Below are positions 1 through 7,448 of a stretch of DNA of 33,533 nucleotides, one piece after another. Where the stretch lies: the NCBI GenBank assembly GCA_024635815.1, contig JAGXIG010000101.1, forward strand, positions 1 to 33,533, in the 5' to 3' direction. Below the pieces are notes generated by a model. It was not told where the DNA came from. It saw nothing but the letters and a program-made list of their open reading frames with translations, and did no database searches. Source of the stretch: Salegentibacter sp. (lineage in GTDB: Bacteria > Bacteroidota > Bacteroidia > Flavobacteriales > Flavobacteriaceae). The position numbers and the translations under genes are program-made. Within the stretch, counting starts at the first letter, position 1. Each line of letters starts with the position of its first letter.

Positions 1-1
1 T

Positions 2-163
2 AAAAACGCTGAAATGTTGTTTTCAAAAGAAGAATTACAAACTAGTTTTAGCGGTTATAAATTTGAGGAATTTGAAGACAAAATAACCGAGCTTTCAGAA
101 GGTAAATACCACCAGGGTAAAGCAGCGGTAATTCGTTTTGTAGCCAAAAAGCCATTAAATTAA
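2..163 (+). CDS. C-terminal end of a probable class I SAM-dependent methyltransferase (5' truncated)
   Basis: An open frame enters from the left edge and stops with TAA at 161-163, leaving 53 codons. The visible end, with the run LSEGKYHQGKAAVIRFVAKK near the stop, resembles the C-terminus of small SAM-dependent methyltransferases of Bacteroidetes. There the last beta strands follow a Gly-Lys-Tyr-His-Gln-Gly segment. The SAM-binding motifs lie outside the window, so the family call rests on resemblance of the tail only. The gene converges on the SoxB-like gene and ends just before a shared hairpin terminator. Confidence 0.55.
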   Translation, partial: KNAEMLFSKEELQTSFSGYKFEEFEDKITELSEGKYHQGKAAVIRFVAKKPLN

Positions 164-169
164 AAAAAT

Positions 170-217
170 AAACCTCACAGGTTCCCATAACTTACGGAAT
201 GAAACCTGTGAGGTTTT
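170..217. terminator. Bidirectional hairpin terminator with AACCTCACAGGTT stem
   Basis: AACCTCACAGGTT (171-183) and AACCTGTGAGGTT (203-215) form a perfect 13-bp stem, 14 bp with the flanking A/T pair, around a 19-nt loop. A T run follows on the plus strand and an A run precedes it, so it can work in both directions between two convergent genes. The same stem recurs after trxB at 18032-18064. Confidence 0.8.
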
Positions 218-222
218 TAAAA

Positions 223-1875
223 TTATTGAAACTTATAATCAGTTCCGGGAACTGTTGAAAAGGATTTTTCGCCTAAATGTTCACAATAGGCGCGGCCATC
301 TAGCGTTGGGGAAACCGGTGAATGTTTCTGTAAATATTCTTCTACCAGTTCGTGAATAGTATAATCTTTCACTTCAACATCTTTTACATTTGGCATTCGG
401 CATAGGTTATCGATTGGGTCGCCAGGGCGCACGCAAGCTGAAATGGTATAATATTCATCGTCCTGCATCTCTTCACCATTTACAGTAACCGATTTAATTC
501 GTTCTCCTTTTTTATTCAGGGAATTAAAATCAACTTCCATTCCTGAAAATCTTACAAGCCAGCCACCAAAGCGTTCCGTTGAATTTTGGGCAAATGCGTT
601 ATGCATTTCATTCTCTAGCCAGTCTTTGATCTGTTTTCCATTCGCTTTTCCGGTTTTTACTTTTTCATTTACAGGTAATAAATTCCACAAATTGGCTCGG
701 GTAATGGGAGCTGGTTGTCCGTTTTCAGGAACTATAGGGTTTCCGAATCGAAATCCGTTAGAGATGGAGATATCGGCTCCGGTTTTCCAACGTGCTGCAT
801 CGGTAATCATATTATCCATTGGGTTTTCAACGGTTAAATAACGGTATAGTGGTGTGTTTGTATAGCCAATCACGGTTTCCAAATGTTCTTCGTAGGGAGC
901 CTTAGCCTTCTTAACCAACTCGGCGATTTCAGGATCGGCTGGATATTTTTTCGGATCTACATCCATCAATTTATATTTCTGGTCTACAATTTCGCCATCT
1001 TTAAAGTAGAGATTTAATTTCCCAACAAAGGAACCAAAAGCCCCGGGCTCGGTCACTCGGGCGTATTTGCCTTCAATCGGTTGGCGAACACGCTCATGTG
1101 TGTCGTTTCCTAAGATATAATCCACATCCTTTGCAATTGGGTTGTTGGCCAATTCTACCTGCTTAAAAATTCCGAAATGGGTTATGAGAAACAACGCATC
1201 AACTTTCTCCTCGTTTTTTACTTTCTGAATCAATTCTTCCACACCATCGTCTAGCCCAGTGAAGTCAATTCCTTCGCTAAAAATGGGGTTTTGTCGCACC
1301 GGAACATCGGGATCGTTAATTCCGATAAACCCAAGTTTCACACCTTCAATCTCTTTAATCCAGTATGGAGGAAAAAGCGCTTTTTTGCCATCTTCATGAA
1401 ACATGTTCTGAACAATTACCGGCGTCTCAAAAGCCTGTAAAACATCCATCATCACCTGTTTTCCATAAACCACCTCCCAGTTTCCGGGCACAATGAGATC
1501 ATAATCCATTTTTTTAATAATATCCGGAAATATTTTTCCTTCAGAGAGGGCTGCATAGCCACTTCCCTGAATAAGATCGCCTCCATCTAAAATAACAGTA
1601 TTTGGGTTTTTGGCTCGTTCTTCTTCAAACAAAGTTTGAATATGAGCAAGGCCGCCACGTTCCTTAAAGACTATTTCTTCATTTTCCCAGAATAATTCGG
1701 GATGAGGATCCAGTTGCCCGTGAATATCGGCGGTTTGTAAAATGGTTATCTTAGTGGTTTTTTCTTTGTCATCCTTGTTTTTTGCTTTCGCATTATTGCA
1801 GGAAGCAAGCAGTGCAAGGCCCATAAATCCTGAAAACAGGAGTAAAACGGGTTTTATTCTTCTTTTGAAAATCAT
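223..1875 (-). CDS. SoxB-like metallophosphoesterase / 5'-nucleotidase family lipoprotein
   Basis: 550 aa. Residues 1-26 form a lipoprotein signal with lipobox LLASC (lipid Cys26), so the protein is probably membrane-anchored in the envelope. A calcineurin-like phosphoesterase domain follows: ADIHGQ (Asp50, His52), DGGD (Asp97, Asp100), GNWE (131-134), His233 and DTHE (258-261). A 5'-nucleotidase C-terminal domain spans about 340-520. Length and architecture fit both UshA-type nucleotidases and SoxB thiosulfohydrolase. The usual GNHE is GNWE here and the usual GH(S/T)H is NDTH, so two catalytic or metal-site histidines are replaced. As I recall, a Trp at this place is a SoxB-branch trait. It is the last gene of an operon with DsrE-like and DoxX genes, 138 bp after the DsrE stop with a REP-like repeat in the gap. 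A role in thiosulfate or sulfane sulfur hydrolysis is inferred. Confidence 0.8.
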   Translation of the reverse strand: MIFKRRIKPVLLLFSGFMGLALLASCNNAKAKNKDDKEKTTKITILQTADIHGQLDPHPELFWENEEIVFKERGGLAHIQTLFEEERAKNPNTVILDGGDLIQGSGYAALSEGKIFPDIIKKMDYDLIVPGNWEVVYGKQVMMDVLQAFETPVIVQNMFHEDGKKALFPPYWIKEIEGVKLGFIGINDPDVPVRQNPIFSEGIDFTGLDDGVEELIQKVKNEEKVDALFLITHFGIFKQVELANNPIAKDVDYILGNDTHERVRQPIEGKYARVTEPGAFGSFVGKLNLYFKDGEIVDQKYKLMDVDPKKYPADPEIAELVKKAKAPYEEHLETVIGYTNTPLYRYLTVENPMDNMITDAARWKTGADISISNGFRFGNPIVPENGQPAPITRANLWNLLPVNEKVKTGKANGKQIKDWLENEMHNAFAQNSTERFGGWLVRFSGMEVDFNSLNKKGERIKSVTVNGEEMQDDEYYTISACVRPGDPIDNLCRMPNVKDVEVKDYTIHELVEEYLQKHSPVSPTLDGRAYCEHLGEKSFSTVPGTDYKFQ

Positions 1876-1921
1876 ATTGTTTGTTTTGTATTTTTTGAAA
1901 TTTAAACAGTTAGAATTACTA

Positions 1922-1994
1922 CGTCACGCTGAACTTTTTTAAGCATCTAATTTTCATTATTATTTTAAAGCTGAAAACGAGTTCAGGGGTGACG
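1922..1994. repeat. REP-like imperfect inverted repeat (CGTCACGCTGAAC type)
   Basis: CGTCACGCTGAAC (1922-1934) is nearly the reverse complement of GTTCAGGGGTGACG (1981-1994), with AT-rich DNA between. It is a degenerate member of the family seen in fuller form at 31224-31298. It lies between the DsrE-like and SoxB-like genes and could attenuate or process the operon mRNA. Confidence 0.6.
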
Positions 1995-2013
1995 CTCCAT
2001 ACTAGCTGTTTAT

Positions 2014-2430
2014 TTAAAGTTCGATGCTTAAATATCCTTTTTTCTGAAGCTGAAAATTGTACAGTATTCCATTTTCAACAATTTCCATTTCTGAAGGAAT
2101 TTTATCAGGATCCACACCGAATTTTTTCAGGGAAAATCCACAGGCTTTTAGGGCAACTCCAGCATTTTTAGCCCTTTCGGTGAATTGCTTCATTTCCTCT
2201 TTATCGGTTAAACCTTGTACGGTTTGACCACAAACGATGATCTGGAAATCACCAAAATGGTGCCCGTCTTCCTTTTTTAATTCTTCTGCAGTGATTAAAA
2301 TGGGTTGCAGTTGCGGAATTTTCTTGGTTAATACCACATAATTATTCAATTCAGTATCCTGTGATTGCGCTTTTGTATTTGCTGAAAACAGCATTAAAAA
2401 AGCTGCGAAGATTAGAGCTATATTTTTCAT
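2014..2430 (-). CDS. Secreted DsrE/DsrF-like sulfur-relay family protein
   Basis: 138 aa. A signal peptide of about 21 residues (hydrophobic run IALIFAAFLMLFSA, then TKAQ) sends it to the periplasm. The mature part has the DsrE-like alpha/beta layout: strand YVVLTKKIP, strand FQIIVCGQTV with Cys67, helix, then VALKACGFSL with Cys97. In DsrE/TusD-type and periplasmic DsrE-like proteins a Cys at one of these places carries persulfide sulfur. It follows the DoxX gene by 32 bp and precedes the SoxB-like gene on the same strand. A role in binding or transferring sulfane sulfur in the periplasm is inferred. The fold assignment is fairly safe; the substrate is unknown. Confidence 0.75.
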   Translation of the reverse strand: MKNIALIFAAFLMLFSANTKAQSQDTELNNYVVLTKKIPQLQPILITAEELKKEDGHHFGDFQIIVCGQTVQGLTDKEEMKQFTERAKNAGVALKACGFSLKKFGVDPDKIPSEMEIVENGILYNFQLQKKGYLSIEL

Positions 2431-2462
2431 TTTTTAGAATTGTTTGTGGCTGTATCAGCCGG

Positions 2463-2870
2463 TTATAATTTTGTTATTTGTTTTTGAGTAAAATCGTTTA
2501 GTATAAAAAACAGGAGTCCGCCTGAAATCGCAATATTCTTAAAAAGCGGTCCCAATGTGGTAATTTGCCCAACCTGTACGCTAAGGGTGATAGGAATTAA
2601 AACCGCTAGCAAAACTGCTGCAACCCATCGGGTTTTGAAACCTATAAGCAGCCCAAAACCAGCTATAAGCATAACGACACCAGAAAGTATTACCAGCAAT
2701 TCTGGGTTCCCAAAAAAATAGGCGATCCCTTTAAAACTAGCCTGGTCTAACCTGTTCGCCGTTTTTTCTACATTGAGTAAATGATTAAAACTGGCCACGA
2801 GAAATATCCCGCTGAGCATCACTCTTAAAACTTGTATAGAGCGACGACTCACTAAAATTTTTGTGTTCAT
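2463..2870 (-). CDS. DoxX family membrane protein
   Basis: 135 aa with four predicted membrane segments (about 15-33, 52-72, 77-95, 105-123), typical of DoxX. The segment VLRVMLSGIFLVASFNHL at the first helix and the glycine-rich GVVMLIAGFGLLIGF at the second match the family. DoxX/DoxD proteins include a subunit of archaeal thiosulfate:quinone oxidoreductase, but most bacterial members have no proven reaction. Its place between a 118-aa envelope protein and a DsrE-like protein, under a Crp/Fnr-type site shared with other sulfur genes, suggests quinone-linked sulfur oxidation. That role is inferred; the family call is solid. Confidence 0.8.
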   Translation of the reverse strand: MNTKILVSRRSIQVLRVMLSGIFLVASFNHLLNVEKTANRLDQASFKGIAYFFGNPELLVILSGVVMLIAGFGLLIGFKTRWVAAVLLAVLIPITLSVQVGQITTLGPLFKNIAISGGLLFFILNDFTQKQITKL

Positions 2871-2932
2871 GGTAATTTAAGATTAGTGAAAAAATCATCT
2901 TTATCCAGATTTGGCTCCAGAATTTGATTCGA

Positions 2933-3289
2933 TTATGCCACTAATACCTTTGGAGGCGGGTAATTTTTGGAGAAGTAAGTAGAAATTACCGCAGGATTTA
3001 AGTAACTGAAATCTTGAAAATTATTAATTCTTTCGGCACTTGGCCATGTGATTTCAGGTAGATAAAAAGGTGCATTACATATTGCTTCTGAGCTTATTAC
3101 GAGCACCAAAGATTCTTGCAATAAATTATCAGCATCAGCCGACTTCGGCATTTTCTGCTTACATAACGGATTTATCAATGCAATTTCTTCGGTATCTAAA
3201 ATGCTGTTGAGCACTTTGGTGTCCAGCATCAGGAATTTTCCGAAGAAAACTACGGTAAGAAAAAGCGCTATGTAAGTATTTAATTTCAT
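2933..3289 (-). CDS. Hypothetical 118-aa protein, first gene of the sulfur operon
   Basis: I do not recognise a characterised family. An N-terminal hydrophobic segment (about 5-22) could be a signal anchor. The rest has two Cys (in NPLCKQK and SEAICNAP), aromatic residues around YLPEITWPSAERINNF, and a C-terminal NYPPPKVLVA. Small proteins of this look, with paired Cys and an ending rich in PPPK, occur beside metal or envelope-stress operons of flavobacteria, as far as I recall. It is the promoter-proximal gene: a TATATTTG -7 element lies 9 bp upstream of its ATG and a Crp/Fnr-like palindrome 33 bp further out. It precedes DoxX by 62 bp and might be a sensor, assembly factor or regulatory leader. 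Confidence 0.6.
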   Translation of the reverse strand: MKLNTYIALFLTVVFFGKFLMLDTKVLNSILDTEEIALINPLCKQKMPKSADADNLLQESLVLVISSEAICNAPFYLPEITWPSAERINNFQDFSYLNPAVISTYFSKNYPPPKVLVA

Positions 3290-3297
3290 TTAATTTT

Positions 3298-3342
3298 CAA
3301 ATATAAAGCAAACAAGTGAAGCGCTTTGTGACTAATGTTACA
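3298..3342 (-). promoter_or_regulatory. Promoter and Crp/Fnr-type operator of the SoxB-like/DsrE/DoxX operon
   Basis: On the minus strand the -7 element TATATTTG (plus strand CAAATATA, 3298-3305) matches TAnnTTTG exactly. The palindrome TGTGACTAATGTTACA (3327-3342) has half-sites GTGAC/GTTAC and its centre (3334.5) is 33.0 bp from the -7 centre (3301.5). This is the geometry of class II Crp/Fnr activation. Transcription would start only a few bases before the ATG at 3289. Confidence 0.75.
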
Positions 3343-3359
3343 AACATAGTTATACGCTA

Positions 3360-3404
3360 AGTAACCCTTGTTACAGTAGCAGCTTTAGAATTCAAGGACT
3401 TTTG
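3360..3404 (+). promoter_or_regulatory. Promoter and Crp/Fnr-type operator of the porin transcript
   Basis: The palindrome GTAAC-CCTT-GTTAC (3361-3374; 16-mer AGTAACCCTTGTTACA) lies 33.0 bp, centre to centre, from a -7 element GACTTTTG (3397-3404), one mismatch from TAnnTTTG. It sits back to back with the operator of the minus-strand operon, centres 33 bp apart, so two regulator dimers could bind this divergent region. Confidence 0.75.
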
Positions 3405-3430
3405 CAATTCGAATCTAATAATCTTTTATC

Positions 3431-4801
3431 TTGAAAAGTCTTAAGTTAACTCCTTTGTTTTTTGCTTTTTTCCTGAGCTTTTATTTGAATGCACAACACA
3501 AAACATCTTTAAAAGAGGAAGATCCTCAATTGAAAGATATTTTTACCAATGCCCATTTTCATGGCCATTTTCGTAATTACTTTATGAATACCATAAACCG
3601 GGGCGATCTACAAAATTATTACACCAATGCCACCGGCGGTGCAGTGGGATTTACCACGGGAAATTTTAAAGGTTTTGAGATTGGGGTAAAGGGAATTTTT
3701 ACTTACAAAACATTTGGTAGCGATTTGGGTATTGAAGATGCAGTGACAGGTAAAAATGCAAAGTGGGAATATGAACTTTATGATGTGCTAAACAAAGGGA
3801 ATTTCAACGATCTTGATAGGTTAGAGGAACTTTTTATTCGCTATCGTTTTGGGAATTCTTATTTAAGTTATGGAAAGCTGGAAACTGAATTTACTCCGCT
3901 CTTAAACCATAGCGATGGACGTATGAAACCCTTTGCCCATCGCGGCGCCTGGGCACATCTAAATTTCGGTTTAAAACATCAGGTGAATTTAGCTTGGCTT
4001 GATGGAGCTTCACCGCGTTCAACAACCGAGTGGTTTCCTATGGAAGAGACTATAGGACTTTTTTATAACGGATTTCAGCCCAATGGTGATAGGGCTGAAT
4101 ACCATGAATTCTATCCTTCTTCCGGACTTGGGATATTAAATTATAACTTCAGAAATGAGAATTTTCAGCTAAAATTTTATGATTTTTACCTGGATAACGT
4201 GATGAATACAATTTGGGCAGAAGCAGGGTATGAACTCGCAAATTTTAAATTCGGAATACAATATGTCTATCAAAATCCTTTTTCTTATTCTCAAGATCTG
4301 GATTACTTGCATCGCTATGTACAACCGGGGGAAAATGGACAGGTTCTGAGTTCACAACTGAGTTGGGAAAAGTATGGGCTGAACTTAGCTTTGGCCTATA
4401 CCCACGCTTTTGATTCGGGAAGATTTTTATTTCCAAAGGAATTAGGGCGGGATCAATTTTTTACTTCAATTCCTAGATCGCGCCTGGAAGGTTTGGGAAA
4501 TGTCGATGTTTTTACTTTGAAAGCCGAATATTATTTATCAAAACCTAATCTTCATCTAGGGGTAGAAATGCAGCATTTGCAAGGCCCAGAAACCGATAAT
4601 TTTGAATTTAACAAGTATAATGTAGATGAATCTTTTCAGACAAATAGTCATTTAAGGTATCATGCAGATGGGTTTTTGGAAGGTTTAAGCTTTGATATTT
4701 TATGGATTTACAGGAAAAATCATAACTACACCGATGCGCAAAGTATTTTTAATAAAAGTAATTTTAATCAGTTAAATTTTGTGACGAACTTCAACTTCTA
4801 A
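3431..4801 (+). CDS. OprD-like outer membrane porin
   Basis: 456 aa starting with TTG: an in-frame stop at 3419-3421 excludes a longer start, and the signal peptide (KSLKLTPLFFAFFLSFYLNAQ) begins at the TTG. The mature protein consists of amphipathic beta strands of alternating polar and aromatic residues (for example LSYGKLETEFTPLL, KFGIQYVYQNPF, LHLGVEMQHL) and ends in NFVTNFNF with a terminal Phe, as outer membrane barrels do. The strand pattern and the RYRFGNSYLSYGKLE region resemble the OprD porin family of Bacteroidetes. OprD-type porins pass small anions or amino acids; uptake of a sulfur oxyanion is inferred only from the shared operator. The MFS remnant follows 17 bp later. Confidence 0.75.
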   Translation: MKSLKLTPLFFAFFLSFYLNAQHKTSLKEEDPQLKDIFTNAHFHGHFRNYFMNTINRGDLQNYYTNATGGAVGFTTGNFKGFEIGVKGIFTYKTFGSDLGIEDAVTGKNAKWEYELYDVLNKGNFNDLDRLEELFIRYRFGNSYLSYGKLETEFTPLLNHSDGRMKPFAHRGAWAHLNFGLKHQVNLAWLDGASPRSTTEWFPMEETIGLFYNGFQPNGDRAEYHEFYPSSGLGILNYNFRNENFQLKFYDFYLDNVMNTIWAEAGYELANFKFGIQYVYQNPFSYSQDLDYLHRYVQPGENGQVLSSQLSWEKYGLNLALAYTHAFDSGRFLFPKELGRDQFFTSIPRSRLEGLGNVDVFTLKAEYYLSKPNLHLGVEMQHLQGPETDNFEFNKYNVDESFQTNSHLRYHADGFLEGLSFDILWIYRKNHNYTDAQSIFNKSNFNQLNFVTNFNF

Positions 4802-4818
4802 ATTTGAAAGTTTACTGA

Positions 4819-5227
4819 ATGGAAAATATAAAATTAGGATTAAAGGGGAACTGGAAACAATTTAGTTTGTTGGTTTTGGTGAATGCTTTTGTTGGTGGGA
4901 TGGTAGGTCTGGAACGCAGTATCCTGCCCGAAATTGCGGAGAAAGAATTCGGTATAGCGGCAACCAGCGCTATTTTATCATTTATCGTGGTTTTAGGAGT
5001 GGTAAAAGCAATTTCAAATTATTATGCCGGTGCATTGGCCAATAGATTTGGAAGAAAAACCTTTTGCCATTGGAGCAGTAATCACCGGTGTAATTACCGA
5101 TATGGTAAGTATTGAAGCCGCGATTATGCTAATTGGAATTCTCACTTTAATTTCAGCAGGTATTATTTTTATCAGGATGGATTATAAAGATAATAGAACC
5201 CTGAAATTATTGAAATTCAATAGCTAG
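4819..5227 (+). pseudogene. Remnant of an MFS transporter gene (internal deletion and frame change)
   Basis: The first frame (from ATG 4819) encodes an MFS N-terminus: a hydrophobic helix with NAFVGGMVGLERSILP, a second helix, then ANRFGRK, the loop 2-3 motif of the superfamily. Immediately after, near 5056-5066, the frame breaks. The next frame reads AIGAVITGVITDMVSIEAAI and a hydrophobic ISAGIIFIRMDY end, which is the last two helices of an MFS protein. About 136 codons remain where roughly 400 are expected, so the middle (about helices 3 to 10) is missing. The gene lies 17 bp behind the porin and was probably the inner-membrane partner of that uptake pair. It cannot make a working transporter. 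Confidence 0.8.
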
Positions 5228-5274
5228 CTTTTAATATCGGATAGGTTGAATTTATAAGGTAACCGATAAACTTG

Positions 5275-5282
5275 TATCTTTG
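5275..5282 (+). promoter_or_regulatory. -7 promoter element of the fic gene
   Basis: TATCTTTG matches TAnnTTTG exactly. Its last base is the first base of the GTG at 5282, so that GTG cannot be in the transcript; the start is the ATG at 5288, and the mRNA would be nearly leaderless. No GTAAC palindrome lies at the 33-bp position. Confidence 0.6.
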
Positions 5283-5287
5283 TGATT

Positions 5288-5896
5288 ATGGGGGAAGTAG
5301 ATGTTACATATCGCAAAGAATTAAATAGCACTTTTGATCGTTTGTTCGAGAAGAAAGCAATGTTGCAAAAAGCACGGCCATTGCCTAAAATTGCTTTGCA
5401 GAAAATGAAAGAAGCCCTGGCAATTGAATGGACTTACAATTCAAACAGCATAGAAGGAAATACCTTAAGCCTTAGGGAAACTCAAATGGTTTTGCAGGAA
5501 GGAATTACCATAAAAGGGAAGTCCCTTCGAGAACATTTTGAGGCTAAAAATCACGAAACCGCTTTAGATTATTTATATACACTGGTAAAACCGGATTATA
5601 AATTAAACGGCAAAGATATTTTAAAACTTCACAGATTGGTTTTGCGGAGTATAGAAGATGATTTTGCCGGTAGGTTGCGAAATTCAGGTGTGCGAATTGC
5701 AGGAGCAAATTTTGTTTCGCCTAACGTCCAAAAGGTTTCCGGCTTATTTGATGAGTTGGTAAATTTTGTAAATGAAAACCCGCAGCAATTAAATGTTATA
5801 GAATTAGCTATGGTTTTTCATCATAAACTTGTTTGGATTCATCCGTTTTTTGATGGAAATGGGAGAACGGTTCGATTAGCGATGAACCTTATTTAA
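5288..5896 (+). CDS. Fic family protein, N-terminal and catalytic part (gene split by frameshift)
   Basis: 202 aa to a TAA at 5894-5896. Fic proteins transfer AMP or another nucleotide monophosphate to hydroxyl groups of target proteins. The catalytic loop HPFFDGNGRTVR (185-196) is intact with His185, Asp189, Asn191 and Arg193. An N-terminal inhibitory helix of the class II type is present, with SNSIEGN at 52-58 (motif S/TxxxE(G/N), inhibitory Glu56). The reading frame ends right after the catalytic helix at AMNLI, where homologues continue with LMKEGFPPAIILRNDRKKYY. That continuation lies in the next frame, so one T has probably been lost near 5892-5894. The piece may still fold, but it lacks the rest of the Fic core and the DNA-binding-like tail. 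Confidence 0.8.
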   Translation: MGEVDVTYRKELNSTFDRLFEKKAMLQKARPLPKIALQKMKEALAIEWTYNSNSIEGNTLSLRETQMVLQEGITIKGKSLREHFEAKNHETALDYLYTLVKPDYKLNGKDILKLHRLVLRSIEDDFAGRLRNSGVRIAGANFVSPNVQKVSGLFDELVNFVNENPQQLNVIELAMVFHHKLVWIHPFFDGNGRTVRLAMNLI

Positions 5897-6240
5897 TGAA
5901 GGAAGGTTTTCCACCGGCGATAATTTTGCGTAACGATCGTAAAAAGTATTATACTGCATTAAATGCGGCCAATAAGGGAAATTATTCCAAATTAGGTTTA
6001 TTAATTTGTCAGGCTCTTGAGCGTACCTTAAATATTTATATTCAGGCTTTACCCAATAACGATGCTAACTATACGGAAATATCTAATTTAGTAGAGGATG
6101 AGCAATTGCCCTATGGACAGGAATATATTAGCCTATTGGCGCGGCAAGGAAAAATTGATGCTTATAAAGAAGGTAGAAATTGGCTTACCAACAAGGAAGC
6201 CATTGAAGATTATATTAAAAACCGAAAGCGTAAACGCTAA
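5896..6240 (+). pseudogene. Fic family protein, C-terminal part in the shifted frame
   Basis: 114 codons beginning MKEGFPPAIILRNDRKKYY, the direct continuation of the Fic core. A C-terminal winged-helix or excisionase-like region follows (YTEISNLVEDEQLPYGQEYI, then LLARQGKIDAYKEGRNWLTN), as in many stand-alone Fic proteins. Its ATG (5896-5898) overlaps the stop of the upstream part by one base (TAATG), so re-initiation could still make it as a second polypeptide. Whether the gene is dead, expressed in two pieces, or rescued by slippage or a sequencing error cannot be told from the sequence. Confidence 0.7.
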
Positions 6241-6303
6241 GAATGTAGAATCTAAGTTTAAAAGCTACGAGTATGCGAAAAGCATATCCATGGCTTAAAT
6301 TTT

Positions 6304-7296
6304 TTATGCAGGAATTTCTGCTTTTTGTTCTATTAGATTTTCCTGTTTCAATTCTGACCAAAATTCGGATGGGATTTTCTTTTCAAAAACTTTTATATTT
6401 TCTTGTACCTGCTCCGGTTTGCTGGCTCCGGCTAAAACGGTGCCCACACATTTTGGAGCTAAAGAAAACTGAAGTGAAGCCGCAATTAAATCTACCTTGT
6501 ATTTTTTAGCAATTTTAAGGATTTTCTTATATCGTTGTGAAATATCATCAGGCATATCGCCTGCATAGTTATAACGTTTTTGACCGGCAAGTAATCCTGC
6601 GTTAAAGGGTGCTGCGTTTATTAAAGTGACTTCGCTTTGTTCTATGGCCGGTAGTAAACGCATCAGCGCATCTTTGTGGTTCACGAGAGAATATTGAATA
6701 GCCGAAAGAAAAATATCTGGTTTAGCGACTTCTAAAGTTTTTAAAATGGGGTCTATAGTATTAACCCCTAAACCCCAAGCCTTTATTAGACCTTCTTTTT
6801 TCATTTTTTCAAGCTCTGGTATTGCGCCTTTCTTCGCAACTACAAAATGATCTTCCCAGGTAGTGCCTTCTTCGTATTCATCATTATGGTCTGGAGAAAG
6901 ATCGTGGATAAATGCATAATCTATACTTTCTATACCTAATCGCTGCAAGCTATCTTCTACCGAACGCCGAACAGCTTCTGCCGAATAATCGTATTTATAA
7001 TCGAATGGAGATGGGTTTTTCCACATTACTTCCGGAATATTCTCAGTAGCTTTTAAAACCCGACCTACTTTACTGGAAAGCACGTAACCTTCCCGTTTTT
7101 TATTATGAAGAAAATGTCCAAAACGTCTTTCGCTCAAACCCAAACCATACCAGGGCGAAGTATCGTAATATCTTACTCCGGCTTCCCAGGCGGCTTCCAA
7201 CGTCTTTTCAGCTTCAGCATCGCTTAATTCTTTAAATCCATTGCCTATGGCAACTCCGCCTAATCCAAACTTATGTTGTAACTTAAACTGGCTCAT
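6304..7296 (-). CDS. Aldo/keto reductase (D-threo-aldose 1-dehydrogenase-like)
   Basis: 330 aa, a full-length aldo/keto reductase barrel. The catalytic tetrad is visible: Asp45 and Tyr50 in YYDTSPWYGLGLSE, Lys76 in LSSKVGR, and His131 in FIHDLSPDH. The end with LAGASKPEQVQENI is the NAD(P)-binding segment near the C-terminus. The DTSPWYGLGLSERRFG block is typical of the L-fucose/D-arabinose dehydrogenase-like subgroup, which oxidises sugars with NAD(P). It stands alone, convergent with fic, and no GTAAC palindrome is placed to serve it. The family is certain; the substrate is not. Confidence 0.85.
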   Translation of the reverse strand: MSQFKLQHKFGLGGVAIGNGFKELSDAEAEKTLEAAWEAGVRYYDTSPWYGLGLSERRFGHFLHNKKREGYVLSSKVGRVLKATENIPEVMWKNPSPFDYKYDYSAEAVRRSVEDSLQRLGIESIDYAFIHDLSPDHNDEYEEGTTWEDHFVVAKKGAIPELEKMKKEGLIKAWGLGVNTIDPILKTLEVAKPDIFLSAIQYSLVNHKDALMRLLPAIEQSEVTLINAAPFNAGLLAGQKRYNYAGDMPDDISQRYKKILKIAKKYKVDLIAASLQFSLAPKCVGTVLAGASKPEQVQENIKVFEKKIPSEFWSELKQENLIEQKAEIPA

Positions 7297-7433
7297 GTTT
7301 TATGTTTTTAATTGGTTTCTTTTAAAATCTTCATCATAAAATTAAATAGAAAACACTGAACTATTAGGCATTTAACAAAGACTAACATTATAAAGAACGC
7401 CTATGTTAAGAACCGCTTAATTTAGTAAGTTAT

Positions 7434-7441
7434 GGGGGGGG
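7434..7441 (+). repeat. Homopolymeric G8 tract upstream of the operator
   Basis: Eight consecutive G lie 7 bp upstream of the Crp/Fnr-type palindrome at 7449. G tracts are rare in this AT-rich DNA and prone to slippage. A change in length would not alter operator-promoter spacing but could affect upstream contacts. Confidence 0.6.
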
Positions 7442-7448
7442 CGACTAC

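Noticed and set aside
5259..5272. GTAACCGATAAAC before fic as an operator
   Set aside because: The second half-site is missing and the distance to the -7 element differs from the 33-bp rule.
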